The translations under genes and the position numbers were made by a program. A stretch of DNA of 64,000 nt from Delphinus delphis (taxonomy: Eukaryota; Chordata; Mammalia; Artiodactyla; Delphinidae), in the NCBI RefSeq assembly GCF_949987515.2, contig NC_082698.1:1691501-1755500 (forward strand). The letters are read 5' to 3'. The notes beneath the pieces were generated by a model, which saw only the letters and a program-made list of their open reading frames with translations, was not told the DNA's origin and did not search any database. This document shows positions 22,310-31,855 of this stretch, piece after piece. How positions within the stretch are numbered: the first letter of the stretch is position 1; every line of letters begins with the position of its first letter.

Positions 22310-22870
22310 AAAGGCCTGATTAAATGGAGGGATCTGTGATGTGCATGAACTGGAAAATTCACTACTGTAAAGCGGTCAGGCCCCCGAATTCATCTATAGA
22401 GGTAATGCAATGCCAATCCAAACACCAACAGGTCTTGTTTGTTTGTTTGTGGCTTTTTGCTAATTTTTAAAATAAATTAACGTGCAAATCCCAAAATTTA
22501 TATGGGCCTTGCATGCAAAGGCCCCCAGTCAAGGCCGTATTGAAGAAAAAGCAAAACGTGAGAAAATTTCCCTCATATTAATATTTATGTTCAATGGGAT
22601 TTAAGAAAGTTTGCTGTTGAAACAAAGATAGACTGAGGTAAGAGCATGCAGTCCAGATACGAACTTGCGTGTATGTGGACACTTGACTTATGGCAAAGGT
22701 GACACCACAGGACACAGGTAAATAAATGGGGTTGGTCTACTGAGTATCCACCTGGGGGAGAAAATGAACTTTTCTCCTATTTACGTCTAAACACAAAAAG
22801 TAATTCCAGGTGGGTAATAGTCTAAATGTGAAAGGTAAGGTTAAAATTTTAGGGGAATTTCCATTTCAGG
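22310..22870 (+). mobile_element. L1 ORF2-derived remnant, sense
   Basis: Segments such as ctatagaggtaatgcaatgc, ccaatccaaacaccaacagg, aaaatttatatgggcc and tatgtggacacttgacttatggcaaaggtg-type sequence, in that order, match the 3' part of L1 ORF2 DNA (consensus atgcaatcccaatcaaaatcccaacagg, aaatttatatggaaa, ggacacttgatttttgacaaagg). The frame is broken by many stops and indels, so it is a dead fragment. Confidence 0.75.
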
Positions 22871-23372
22871 GTAGAATTAAGCAGTCAGCTGTAGCATCAA
22901 GACTCTTACTGAGAACAGTAAGAAAAACAATAGTTTATAGGATCAGAGGCTTTGTAGCAGTGAGAACCAGAGAACACTGAGACAGCAGAGGCATGTTTTC
23001 GCTTGGGCTACTTGCCAGTTCTGGACACACGGAAGCAGGCTGAGCATTTGGGCTTTGCTTAAGCAGAAAATAAACAAGGCACTGGCAGAGTCTCAGGCTG
23101 GAGACCTGGAACGCAGACCTGGGTCCTCACACCCGGCTGACACACTGACTCACAGAGCCTCTGAAGAGCAGAAAGGGTCTCCAGCAGAATCACAGTGTTG
23201 AGAGGACAGCACAGAAGTCAGGACCCACCGGGGGAAGATGCACAGGTGAGCCTGCCAGGCTCTCGGCCAGATGCCCTGGAGGTCTCTACCTTAGAAGAAG
23301 GTGAACAGGAGGTAGATGGTGCCTTGATGAAATTGCACCTTAGCCTTGATGTAGCCTAGGTCTTGCTTAGAC
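22871..23372. other. Unclassified sequence
   Basis: This lies between the ORF2 remnant and the hAT element. It is moderately GC-rich, with no gene and no repeat that I recognise. Confidence 0.45.
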
Positions 23373-23896
23373 CAGGGGCTGGTAAACTTTGTTTTTTTTT
23401 ACATCTTTATTGGAGTATAATTGCTTTACAATGGTGTGTTAGTTTCTGCTTTATAACAAAGTGAATCAGCTATACATATACATATATCCCCATATCCCCT
23501 CCCTCTTGCATCTCCCTCCCACCCTCCCTATCCCACCCCTCCAGGTGGTCACAAAGCACCGAGCTGATCTCCCTGTGCTATGCGGCTGCTTCCCGCTAGC
23601 TATCGACCTTACATTTGGTAGTGTATATACGTCCAGATAGTAAATATGTTCAGCTTTGCAGGCCCTGAGGTCTCTGTCACTGAGGGCAAACACCGCCATA
23701 GACTCGAATGTGGCTGTGCTCCAGTAAGACCATTTACAAACAGGGCAATTTGAGTTTTGTATAATTTTCACGTCATGTCTTCTTCAGACGTTTTCAAACC
23801 CATTTAGAATGTGGAAGCTGTTGTTGGCACCATGCCACGTGCAGTCAGGTGCAGGCCTGGCCAGGCTTGCCCGGGAACAGCAGGTGCCAATCCCTG
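23373..23896 (+). mobile_element. hAT-Charlie-type DNA transposon, split by an L1
   Basis: The left end, caggggctggtaaactttg (23373-23391), and the body from 23633, ccagatagtaaatatgttca then gctttgcaggcc, match the widespread non-autonomous hAT family whose consensus starts caggggtcggcaaac. The right end, 'gccaatccctg' at 23896, is the inverted terminal repeat. Eight-base flanks gcttagac and gtttagtt agree at five positions, as expected of an old hAT target duplication. An L1 3' end occupies 23392-23632. No transposase is encoded. Confidence 0.85.
23392..23632 (-). mobile_element. L1 3' end inserted in the hAT element
   Basis: A poly-T start is followed by catctttattggagtataat, then tgctttacaatggtgtgtta, a 'ctgctttataacaaagtgaatcag' segment and the ctccctcccaccctcccta stretch. 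This is the antisense 3' untranslated region of a cetartiodactyl L1, 5'-truncated after about 240 bases. It interrupts the hAT element between aaactttg and ccagatag, so it is the younger insertion. Confidence 0.9.
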
Positions 23897-24049
23897 GTTT
23901 AGTTTGAGGTGATCAGTCCCAACCTTATTCATGTAGCGGAGACGAGACGCACACTCTCTGGGTTAGGCAACACCCTTTGGATGTTGTCTACGCAATTCTG
24001 TACACACAGTGCCTGGCACTGAATAAAAAATTATGGGGCATGTGAGGAG
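23897..24049. other. Short unclassified spacer
   Basis: This sits between the hAT element and the long L1. No feature is seen. Confidence 0.4.
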
Positions 24050-24641
24050 ATACGGTCATATGATAAAAATGGAGCGAAAAAAAGACAATGGAAGGAGACT
24101 CAGCAGTGGTGCTGATGTTGGCATTAGCAGATAAGAACTTTAAAACGCCAGTGACTAATAACTGCAAAAAATAAATTAATAGGTGGACAAAATAGGTGAA
24201 CAGATAGATTCACCCATCAAGTGGAAATTCGAGAGCTGAAAGATACAATATGAAAAAGTAAGGATGGGTTTAACAGAATTAGACACGACAAAAGGCAGAA
24301 TATGTGAACTGGAAACTAACAGAAGATTTCCTAACTGAAGCACATGTAGATACCAAGCCTGGGGAATATAGAAATGTCACAGAAACAACGGAAATGAGTG
24401 AAAATGTCTAAAGTCTTTGTAATTGGAGTTCCAGGCAGGGCATAGACTGCTTTGTTCTTAAGAAGCTATGTTTGGAGAAATATTGAAATTTACAAAATTT
24501 GAAATTACAAATATTACAAAATTGCTGTAAAAAAATAATAGCATAGATTCAAAATGACTTGTGAATCCTGAGAGGGAATAAATAATCCAGGCTCTTTATA
24601 ATAGAAATGCTGAAAACAAGGAAAATCTTAAAGGAAAGTAA

Positions 24642-24677
24642 GAAACACTACCTTTGAAGGAAACACTACCTTTGAAG
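24642..24677. repeat. Perfect 18-bp tandem duplication inside the L1
   Basis: The unit gaaacactacctttgaag occurs twice back to back without a mismatch, although the surrounding L1 is strongly diverged. This points to a recent replication-slippage duplication. Confidence 0.95.
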
Positions 24678-25402
24678 GCCATGAGACTGACAGCTGACGT
24701 TTCAGCAGAAACAGGGGAAGCAGGCCGAAGAGAATGGGATTAGCATCATCAAAGTGATGGGAGCAAATCCCACCAGCCCAGAATCCTGCACCCAGAAAAG
24801 CTTCCCAGAATAGTGAGTACAAAATAAAGATATTTGGTGGAAACAAAGAAAATTTATCACCAGCAGAGCTTCATGAAAAGAAATACTGAAAAAAGATTCT
24901 TCAGGCGGAAGAAAATGACCCCAATAGAAATGCAAAAATACAATGGAAAGCAGGGAATGTCATGAAACCTTGACAGGTAGATGGAAAGAGTGAATACATG
25001 TGTAAATATAAATCGAGCATTGACTGCAAAACAAAATTAATATTGTCTTGTGTGATTTTCAATGTTTGAATTAAAATTTCAATTTCATTTTTAAAAATTA
25101 AAAGACTGACTACCTATAACATAAGCAGGAAGACGGTAAGTGGAGAGAACGTGGTCCAAGGTTCTGTTATTATCAAAAAAGTGAGAAAAGCAAATTTTAT
25201 TAGGTTGTATTAAGTAAATGATGTGTATTTTGATTTCCCTGGCAACCACTAACAGAGCAATGAAAGACTGTATAACTATTTAATGGAGGGAAAAATCAAA
25301 TCATTAAACGTATTTGATTATCCTTGAAAAAGACAAAAATCAAAAGAAGAGACATAAAAGAGGTGGGTCCAACTGAAAAGCTGGAGTGGCACATGTACTC
25401 GA

Positions 25403-25447
25403 GATGGTAATGGGGATGGTAATGGTAATGGGGATGGGGATGGTAAT
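25403..25447. repeat. GGTAAT/GGGGAT compound microsatellite
   Basis: Six-base units of the type gatggtaatggg recur about seven times with shuffled order (ggtaat, ggggat). The tract lies near the junction of the two L1 parts. Confidence 0.85.
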
Positions 25448-26450
25448 TTCACTAAGGGTGGGATCATCAGACTGGGTAAAAGTAACAAAATTTAACTCTA
25501 TGCTTTTTATAAAAGATGTTATATTTCATATAAAAGTACAGAAAGATTGAAGGCAAAAAAAAAAACATAAAGGGATGTATGACACAAACACTATCTGTAA
25601 ATCTGTAAGCGCCCATCAACATAGCTTCAAAATATATGAAAATACTATTCAAATGGCAATAAACACATGAGAAGCCGCTTTGCTTCATTAATCATCGGGG
25701 AATTACAAATTAAATTGTGAAATACAAATTAAATTAAAATATGTAGAAACATATTCTACTACAATGGCTAAAAGGTTAAAAAAAGATACCAGGATTTGCA
25801 AAAATATGAATTAAATGTACTATCAGGAGTGTGAAAATTGGTATAATGACTTGTAAAGCTATTCGGGATTATCGACTGAAGTTGAAGATACTCATACCCT
25901 ATGACCTGGTGATTCCTTTCTTAAGTCTATACCCAATGGAAATGTGTGTATATGTGCTCCAAAATGCATGCATAAGAATGACCACAGCAGCATTATGCAA
26001 ACCAGCCCCAAATTAGGAACAATCTAAATGACTACCAGCATTGTAATGGATCAACACGTTTTTGAATATTCATGCAATGAAATACCATGTTCTGATATCA
26101 GCCAATGAAACCACCCGTACACCATGGCTGGATCTCACAGACGTAAAGGTGAGTGACAAACTGGTCACAGCAGAATATGTGCTCACAGTCCCGTTCTACA
26201 GAGTTTATGTCTTTAGAACTCCTCACAGTGGTGACCTTTAGAAGGAGGGGTGGAGTTACCCCAAGGTGGCATGTGGGGCTTCTGGGCACTGGCGAGGTTC
26301 TGTGTCCTGACCTGGAAGATGTTCACGTCGATTTTACCTTGTGATAACTCACTGAGTTGGACATTTATGATCTGTGCGTTGTTTTCGATGAAATTGTTGA
26401 AAAATAAATACAGATGTAATATGACCACATTTTATAAGGGTAAGAATCAG

Positions 26451-27309
26451 TGAATTCATCCAAGGATCTATACTAACTATGTCAGAGTCTTTCCCCAAGG
26501 CTGGCAGGGGTGGGGGCGGTGAATAAAGGAAATAAGAAATAAGAGGAAGGGAGGAAAGGGGAGAAGGAATGAGAGATGGGCAAGCAGGCATCACACAGAC
26601 ATCACGTGCTGTGCCGTCACCCGAGAAGGGAGGTCACTCCCCTCTCCTCTGGGTCCTCGGGTGCGCAGCTGTTTTTGTCCCCAGCCCCATGAGTTTACAC
26701 ATATAGCATGTGAAAGGCACACAGCTTTGCACACATTTTTTCTTATAAACAGCTCAGTAAGCTCCCTCAATGGTCACGGTTCGCAGAGAGTGAGGCTGGG
26801 GGGTGACACATGCGGTGCTGTACAGATGCACGTGAGGCATGTTACTGACAGGGAAACTGCGATACAGGGAGGGGAGGAAACTGGCTCCACTCGAGGTGCC
26901 CGTGGGGAGGAGAAGGGGTTAGAACCTCCATGGGCAGAATTGTGTTCAGATGAGCCGTGAGCACAGCTATTGCTTTCAGCAGTGAAACAGCCCTCAGCAG
27001 AACTCAACATCTTTTAGATGTCTCAGAAAACAGGATCTGGAAAAAATGGGATCTGACAGACCGTCCTCAGAGCATAAGTATTACTGTACACTTTTAAAGT
27101 GAACACTGGTGGGACCTATTCCTCTCTGACTGTTGCAAACACAAGCGGCTCCATGGTTCCCGTGAGTCCTAGACCAGTTAATGACATAAAAATGTGTAAT
27201 ATCAGCCCAGATGCCTCAGTGTCAATTACAAACACAGAGATGGCATTCACCACACCCCAGCTCTGAGTAGTGACATGTCTGAGCTTGTTGGTTGAACCCA
27301 CAGGGAAGT
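26451..27309. other. Unclassified sequence with a purine tract
   Basis: A purine-rich run lies at 26519-26582 (aggaaataagaaataagagg and similar). The rest shows no gene or clear repeat. The open frames at 26661-26960 and 26774-27010 overlap on opposite strands. Confidence 0.45.
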
Positions 27310-27480
27310 GACGTTTTTAGCCTGTCTAAGACCCAAGTTCAAATCCCACGCCAGTCTCACACGCTCTGGCCAGTGGCCTCGTTTCTGAAATGGGGCTGTT
27401 TCTAGCACCAGCACTGAAGGGGGGTCTGCAGGTTACATGAGTTCATGCATGAGGCAGAATCCAGCACAGAAAGGAGGCGG
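27310..27480 (-). mobile_element. MIR SINE, antisense
   Basis: In MIR antisense order the sequence shows aagttcaaatcccacgcc (consensus ggttcgaatcccggctc), tggcctcgtttctgaaatgggg (consensus ctcagtttcctcatctgtaaaatgggg), a tctagcacc block, gcaggttacatgagttcatgc (consensus aggattaaatgagttaatac) and a final ccagcaca. Confidence 0.7.
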
Positions 27481-27639
27481 AGGCTCCGTGGACATCACAG
27501 TTCCAGCTGGCTTCCCCTCAGACCCTAGCCTGGGTGCCAGGGCAGGAAAGAACTGAGAACAGTTCGGTCTTGCTTTGCTGTCCTCAAAGATGCTCACTTA
27601 CTGAGAAACCCACCCTGGCTGTCTGGGAAATGACAGGCA

Positions 27640-27730
27640 GACGTGGTCCTTGTTTTACAGATGACGAAGGACAGACTTTCCTCCAAGGTCACACACACTA
27701 ACTGCAGACAGAGAAGAAAAACCCAGCTTC
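27640..27730 (+). mobile_element. MIR SINE fragment, sense
   Basis: ttgttttacagatgacgaag followed by ctccaaggtcacacacacta matches the MIR core (attttacagatgaggaaac, then gcccaaggtcacacagcta). Only the central part is recognisable. Confidence 0.6.
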
Positions 27731-28530
27731 TAATCTGCACTCTGCTCCATCCCCCCAAATGCACGAGCAGGAAGTCATTTCAGCAGCAGCAGCGATGTAA
27801 CATTTATAAAATGGGTCTGAGTAGAAACATACATCATGTTTATAGTTTTTAAAAAGCATTCTAAGGACATTTACCCAGACGAGGTTATTAAGACAACTTT
27901 TCTCGCTGTCAGACCTATTCATCGGCTTTTCTTTCTTTTCTTCACTTTCTTGGCCGATGGGAATATTAAAAGATTTGCTTAGTAAACTAATTTTTTAGCT
28001 CCTAGAGAAAAATGCCATCTGAGAGCTCACATTGCCTCTCCCCTGATCTTTTCAGCGTAGTGAGAACGTTCACTGTGGTCCTCTCCGTTTTTCCCTTCAC
28101 AGACCATTGGCGACACGTCGTAGGGAATAATAGGTGAAGAAATGAAATTCTCTCTCCTTCCAGAGATGCACACGCACATCATTCAGCCCCTGACACTTTG
28201 ATCCCTGCTTCCTCTCCAGCTCACCGTGAGGACTGTGCAAGCCCAGCTGTGCCTTTAGAAGAGAAAGGCCATGGGTAACCATGTTATTCATGTTTTGAAG
28301 TGCATTTCTAGAATAATCTCAGCATTACTACTTACACTCTGATAGACACTCTCCTTTCTGAATGGTTGGAGTGCAGGTTTGCCGAGTGGCTTTTTACAGC
28401 TGGGCACCATAGAATCTTAGTTCTTCTGGAAAGGTGAACAGAGGAATTGGTTTGCAAATGGAAGGAACATAGTTATAGAGTGTATTCGAAGGGGGAACAG
28501 GTGTCCTGTAGACCTTTGTAGTTGCCTGTC
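27731..28530. other. Unclassified sequence
   Basis: Mixed composition, partly AT-rich between 27830 and 28020. No gene, RNA or secure repeat is seen. Confidence 0.45.
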
Positions 28531-28596
28531 TCTGGGATTCTCCAGGGTTCTCCAGGGCTCTCCGAGGTTCTTCAGGATTCCACAGGATTCTTTAGG
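28531..28596. repeat. 10-bp degenerate tandem repeat
   Basis: Six and a half units of exactly ten bases run in phase: tctgggattc, tccagggttc, tccagggctc, tccgaggttc, ttcaggattc, cacaggattc, then tttagg. The constant period despite substitutions shows a genuine array. One unit roughly equals a helical turn. Confidence 0.85.
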
Positions 28597-29089
28597 CCCC
28601 CCTGGGTCTCTGTGATGAGGCCCTGCTGCTTCCTGCCGGCCGGGCATCACCTGGTTCCTGCCACTCCCTCCGCTGTGCCGTCTGTCTTCTCTGTCTGCAC
28701 TTCTGCTTGGACGACACACACTCCAGGGCTCCGGAGACAAAACTCCAGTTAACGCCCTTTGCTCCTTGCAAATGGCCCCAAAAGCCACATGGAACAGGAT
28801 GGGCTTCAACTACCGGCTACTCTGTATCTGGAGAGTTAATGGATTTCAATCCCTTCACTTCCTGTCAACACTGACAGTACTGTTTCTTGTTCCTGGGGAG
28901 GTTCTGGGGCCCCTGTGACCATCAGCCAGAGGCTCTCTCCCCGCTTCCACCCTGCTCACCCCTGCAGGTTATTCTCCATCCTAGCCCTGGTGTGTTTCCT
29001 TCCTAACAATCCCACCGAATAAGAATCAGATCTCTGCACCAATCTCCTCAACATTCTCCTCTGAATTCTCCTCAGTCAATTCTCCTCTG
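28597..29089. other. Unclassified sequence, possibly decayed L2
   Basis: No gene is visible. From about 28900 the C/T-rich sequence may be the upstream part of the L2 that becomes recognisable at 29090. A short repeat of ttctcctctgaa occurs at 29053-29090. Confidence 0.4.
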
Positions 29090-29290
29090 AAGGGTCTGGA
29101 ATCTTTCTTAGTTGCAAATTGGACATTATCACCCTGCTTAAAGCCCTTGAGATCTCTCCATTGTCCACAGATGAAGTCCTTAGACCCCAAGGCTGTCCAG
29201 GTCCTCGATGACCTGGCTCCCTCTTACCCACGCCCTCTGTCCTGCACCAGACGCCTGCCGTGTGAGTGACCTCAGCTCTTCCTGTGCCCC
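29090..29290 (+). mobile_element. L2 LINE fragment, sense
   Basis: ctgcttaaagcccttgagat, then cattgtccacagatgaagtc, caaggctgtccaggtcctcg and gatgacctggctccctct match the typical L2 segment (consensus ctccattgccctcaggataaagtcc, then aaggccctccatgatctggcccc) in sense orientation. It is 5'-truncated and decayed. Confidence 0.85.
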
Positions 29291-29969
29291 ACGCTAACTC
29301 TGTCTCCCACTCCCAGTCTGTACACAATTGGATAAGCTTCCCAGGGCCATGAAATGAGGTACCTGACCGCCCCAGACCTAGAGACGTTTCTCAATAGGCC
29401 TGTGTTGACGTACTGAGAGGAGGGACACAGAGAGTGGGGAACAGAGGGCCCAGCAGCAAGTCCCTGAGCCATTAGCATCTCTCCAAATCCTGTACCCAGG
29501 AGCCAGCTGAGGATGGACTGGCGACCAGGGCCAAAGGGAAGGTGCAAGGGACTCCGTGTGGTGAGGTGTGGCGGGGCAGGGCAGCTGGGCAGGGACCAGC
29601 GGCTGCGGAGGCGTCCTGGCTTAGCAGACGACGGTCGAATCAATGCTTCACTGGATGAAGGGCCACCAGGCTGAAGAGGCTCTTCTTGGCAGAATTCCCA
29701 GGGAGGGCTCTGGCTGGGCTAGGCTTTTCCAAAAATGTCTCTCCATGCAGAGTGCTGTTAGGACTTCTGTTCTCAGATCACCAGGACATGTGGAAAAAGA
29801 TGAAAGCAGGTGTGATTTCATGCCTGTCTGGTGTTTGTTCCAACATGGAGTCCCTGGGTGTGTGTCTGTGTGTCCATCTACACCTTAGTGTGGGTTATGA
29901 AAGGCGGCAGAGATCCCACAGGAGTCAGCAGAAGTCAGGCTCCCCTGCAAAGGATGTCCTGGGTCCTTG
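29291..29969. other. Unclassified sequence
   Basis: Moderately GC-rich. The open frames at 29272-29643 (minus) and 29643-29970 (plus) have no recognisable domain. Nothing else is seen. Confidence 0.45.
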
Positions 29970-30247
29970 ACGCTCAAGACCCATGTGCCAAAGGCGGTTT
30001 TGTTTGACCCACAAGGTAAGAACAGTCTTTATGCTTTAAATCATTGAAAATCTCTAAAGAATGATATTTGATGTGAAAATTGTATGACATGAAATGGCAG
30101 CTCCGTAGACAAGTGACACTGGGACCAGCCCCCCTGTGTGTTTCCCTGTTTTCTGTCTTTGCCTTTGCGCTGACACAGACCCTTTACCCCACAAAACTGA
30201 AAACATTTACTATCTGGTGATCGACAGAAAAGCTTTGCCGACCCCTG
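29970..30247 (-). mobile_element. hAT-Charlie-type element, antisense
   Basis: The right end on this strand, tttgccgacccctg, is the reverse complement of the family's terminal repeat. Leftwards come ttactatctggtgatcgaca (consensus tttactatctggccctttacag in reverse), gacccacaaggtaagaacag and aaaggcggttttgt. It is the same family as 23373-23896, in the opposite orientation. Its left end is poorly defined. Confidence 0.85.
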
Positions 30248-30267
30248 TGTAGGAGACAGACACGCAC

Positions 30268-30372
30268 AGACCAACTGAACTAGAGTGTCTGAGGGCAGGA
30301 CCCAGAACAGGCATTTGAATAAGTGCCCCGAGATGGTGATGTCTGTGAAATTTGTGACTGCTGATTTAGAGA
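30268..30372 (+). mobile_element. MER5-like hAT fragment
   Basis: tagagtgtctgagggcagga, then aggcatttgaataagtgccc, cgagatggtgatgtctg and tttgtgactgctgattta match the right half of the MER5A-type consensus (…gcattttaacaagtgccccaggtgattctgatgc…gaaccactgc). It lies some twenty bases from the preceding hAT element but belongs to another family. Confidence 0.7.
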
Positions 30373-31436
30373 ACTAGACAGCAACACTCCCCCAAGACAG
30401 AGGTAGTTTGGCCTCCGCAAGCTCACAGGGGTAGAGAAAATTCTTGGTTCAACCTGCTGACCTGTAGACAGCCTGTCTGAATAGCTAGAGTATCAGCTTT
30501 CACTCTGGGAGAGCAGAGTCCCACCGCTGCCATTTCTGATGGAATCAGGTAGTGGAAGATTCCAGAAGGAGGCTACATCAGAAAAGCAGCAAACGTCCTT
30601 GCTTCCTCCTGTGGGTGGTCTACCAGCTTGACAGCTGCCTGGCCCTGGACCTAAAGGCAGGGTGGACCGTCTCAAAGCTCCACGCCGTTGGCTGGGTCAA
30701 CTCGCGATGTACCCGGTACTCACACCCTTTTAAATTTTGAGGTCAGCTTCCTCCTCAATATTGGACACACTTTTCCCTCCTGCTGGGCATGTGTTGAGGT
30801 TTCCTTGTAAAAGTATTAATTTTTATAAAATTCAATTATAGATTCTGCCTTTCCTGATCTGAATGAGATTTCTGTGTCCGTCCTACCTCAGAACCTACCC
30901 AAAGTAGCCGTGCCTTACTTCAGGGCATTTTACAGAAATTATATTTCTCTGCAAAGTTAACACTTGAAGCAACGTGACTATCTTACGAACAATGAAGAGA
31001 AAACTTGGCCCTTTTCTTGGTGTGCTTGGAAAGGCTGGGGTCGGGCGCCGGGGGAAGCTCTCTTGGTGCAGCTAGACCGGGGAGCTGAACGTGAGGGTGT
31101 TTTCTCATTTACTCAGGGACACTCTGCTGGACGCCAGCTCCCCTGTGACAGGCACGCAGCTTTCCCTTACAACGCGCTGTCGGAACGCCACCTTTGCATC
31201 ATCACGTCGAGTTCAGGGCTGCGTTAGTTGTTAACTGAGACGCACGTTACGATCTAGGTTACAACCGTCGTCCTCGGCAGCCCTCGGCAGTGTGGTGGTT
31301 TCAACCATCACGTCCCCCAGGACGGTGCATCGCTGTGTCTCGGTTCTGAGGAGGCAGCCGCTCCTGCCACACCAGATACGTGGGGTAAACGTGCTGGTTC
31401 TCGCTGGGGGGCTCTCTGGGTGCAGCTGGTATTGGA
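30373..31436. other. Unclassified sequence
   Basis: No gene or clear repeat. CpG dinucleotides are somewhat frequent at 31020-31300, without island density. Confidence 0.45.
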
Positions 31437-31855
31437 TCCCTGGGGCAGCCTCAACCAAGTACCATGACTGGGGGCTTCAAACAACAGAAATGTATCGTCT
31501 CACAGGCTGGAGGCCAGAAGCTCAAAGTCGAGGTGTCGGCGGGGCTGGTTCCCACTAGAATCTTGGGGGAGAATCTGAGGGTGTGATGCCCCCCTCCCGG
31601 CACCCGGGGACTGCTGGCATCCCCTGGTGTCCCTGGGTATGTCCCCTCCTCACATGTGACCTTATCCCCTGCGTGTCTGTGTCTCTCCTCTTCTTATAAG
31701 GACCCCGGTCATTGGAGGCAGGGCCACTCTAATCAAGTGTGACCTCATTTGAACTTAATTATCTCTGCAAGACTATTTGCAAATAAGGTCACGTTCCCAG
31801 GCACCTGGGTTAGGACTTCAGTCTGTCCTTTTAGGGACACAATTCAACCCTCAGG
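31437..31855 (-). mobile_element. MLT1-type LTR (ERVL-MaLR), antisense
   Basis: From left to right it gives the reverse complement of an MLT1 LTR: accatgactgggggcttcaaa then acaacagaaatgtatcg, tcacaggctggaggccagaag, ctcttcttataaggaccccgg, tgacctcatttgaacttaatt, a caaataaggtcacgttc block and ggacacaattcaaccc at the end. No internal retroviral sequence adjoins it. It is a solo LTR shared by placental mammals. Confidence 0.88.

Larger units (their letters stand above)
24050..26450 (+). mobile_element. Long decayed L1, sense, internally deleted
   Basis: The first part (about 24050-25400) resembles L1M 5'/ORF1 DNA: agataagaactttaaaacgc, a gagctgaaagatacaat block, acagaattagacacgac, ttgtaattggagttccaggc, gactgacagctgacgtttcagcag, then gcatcatcaaagtg and ttcaggcggaagaaaatgaccc. 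The second part (25590-26450) matches the end of ORF2 and the 3' region: caataaacacatgagaagcc, gaattacaaattaaattgtg, atgacctggtgattcc, gcagcattatgcaaacc and taatggatcaacacg. Most of ORF2 is missing. Stops and indels abound and no frame is functional. Confidence 0.8.

Noticed and set aside
24050..26450. Possible functional L1 or its proteins
   Set aside because: Most of ORF2 is missing and stops and indels are frequent throughout; it is a fossil.
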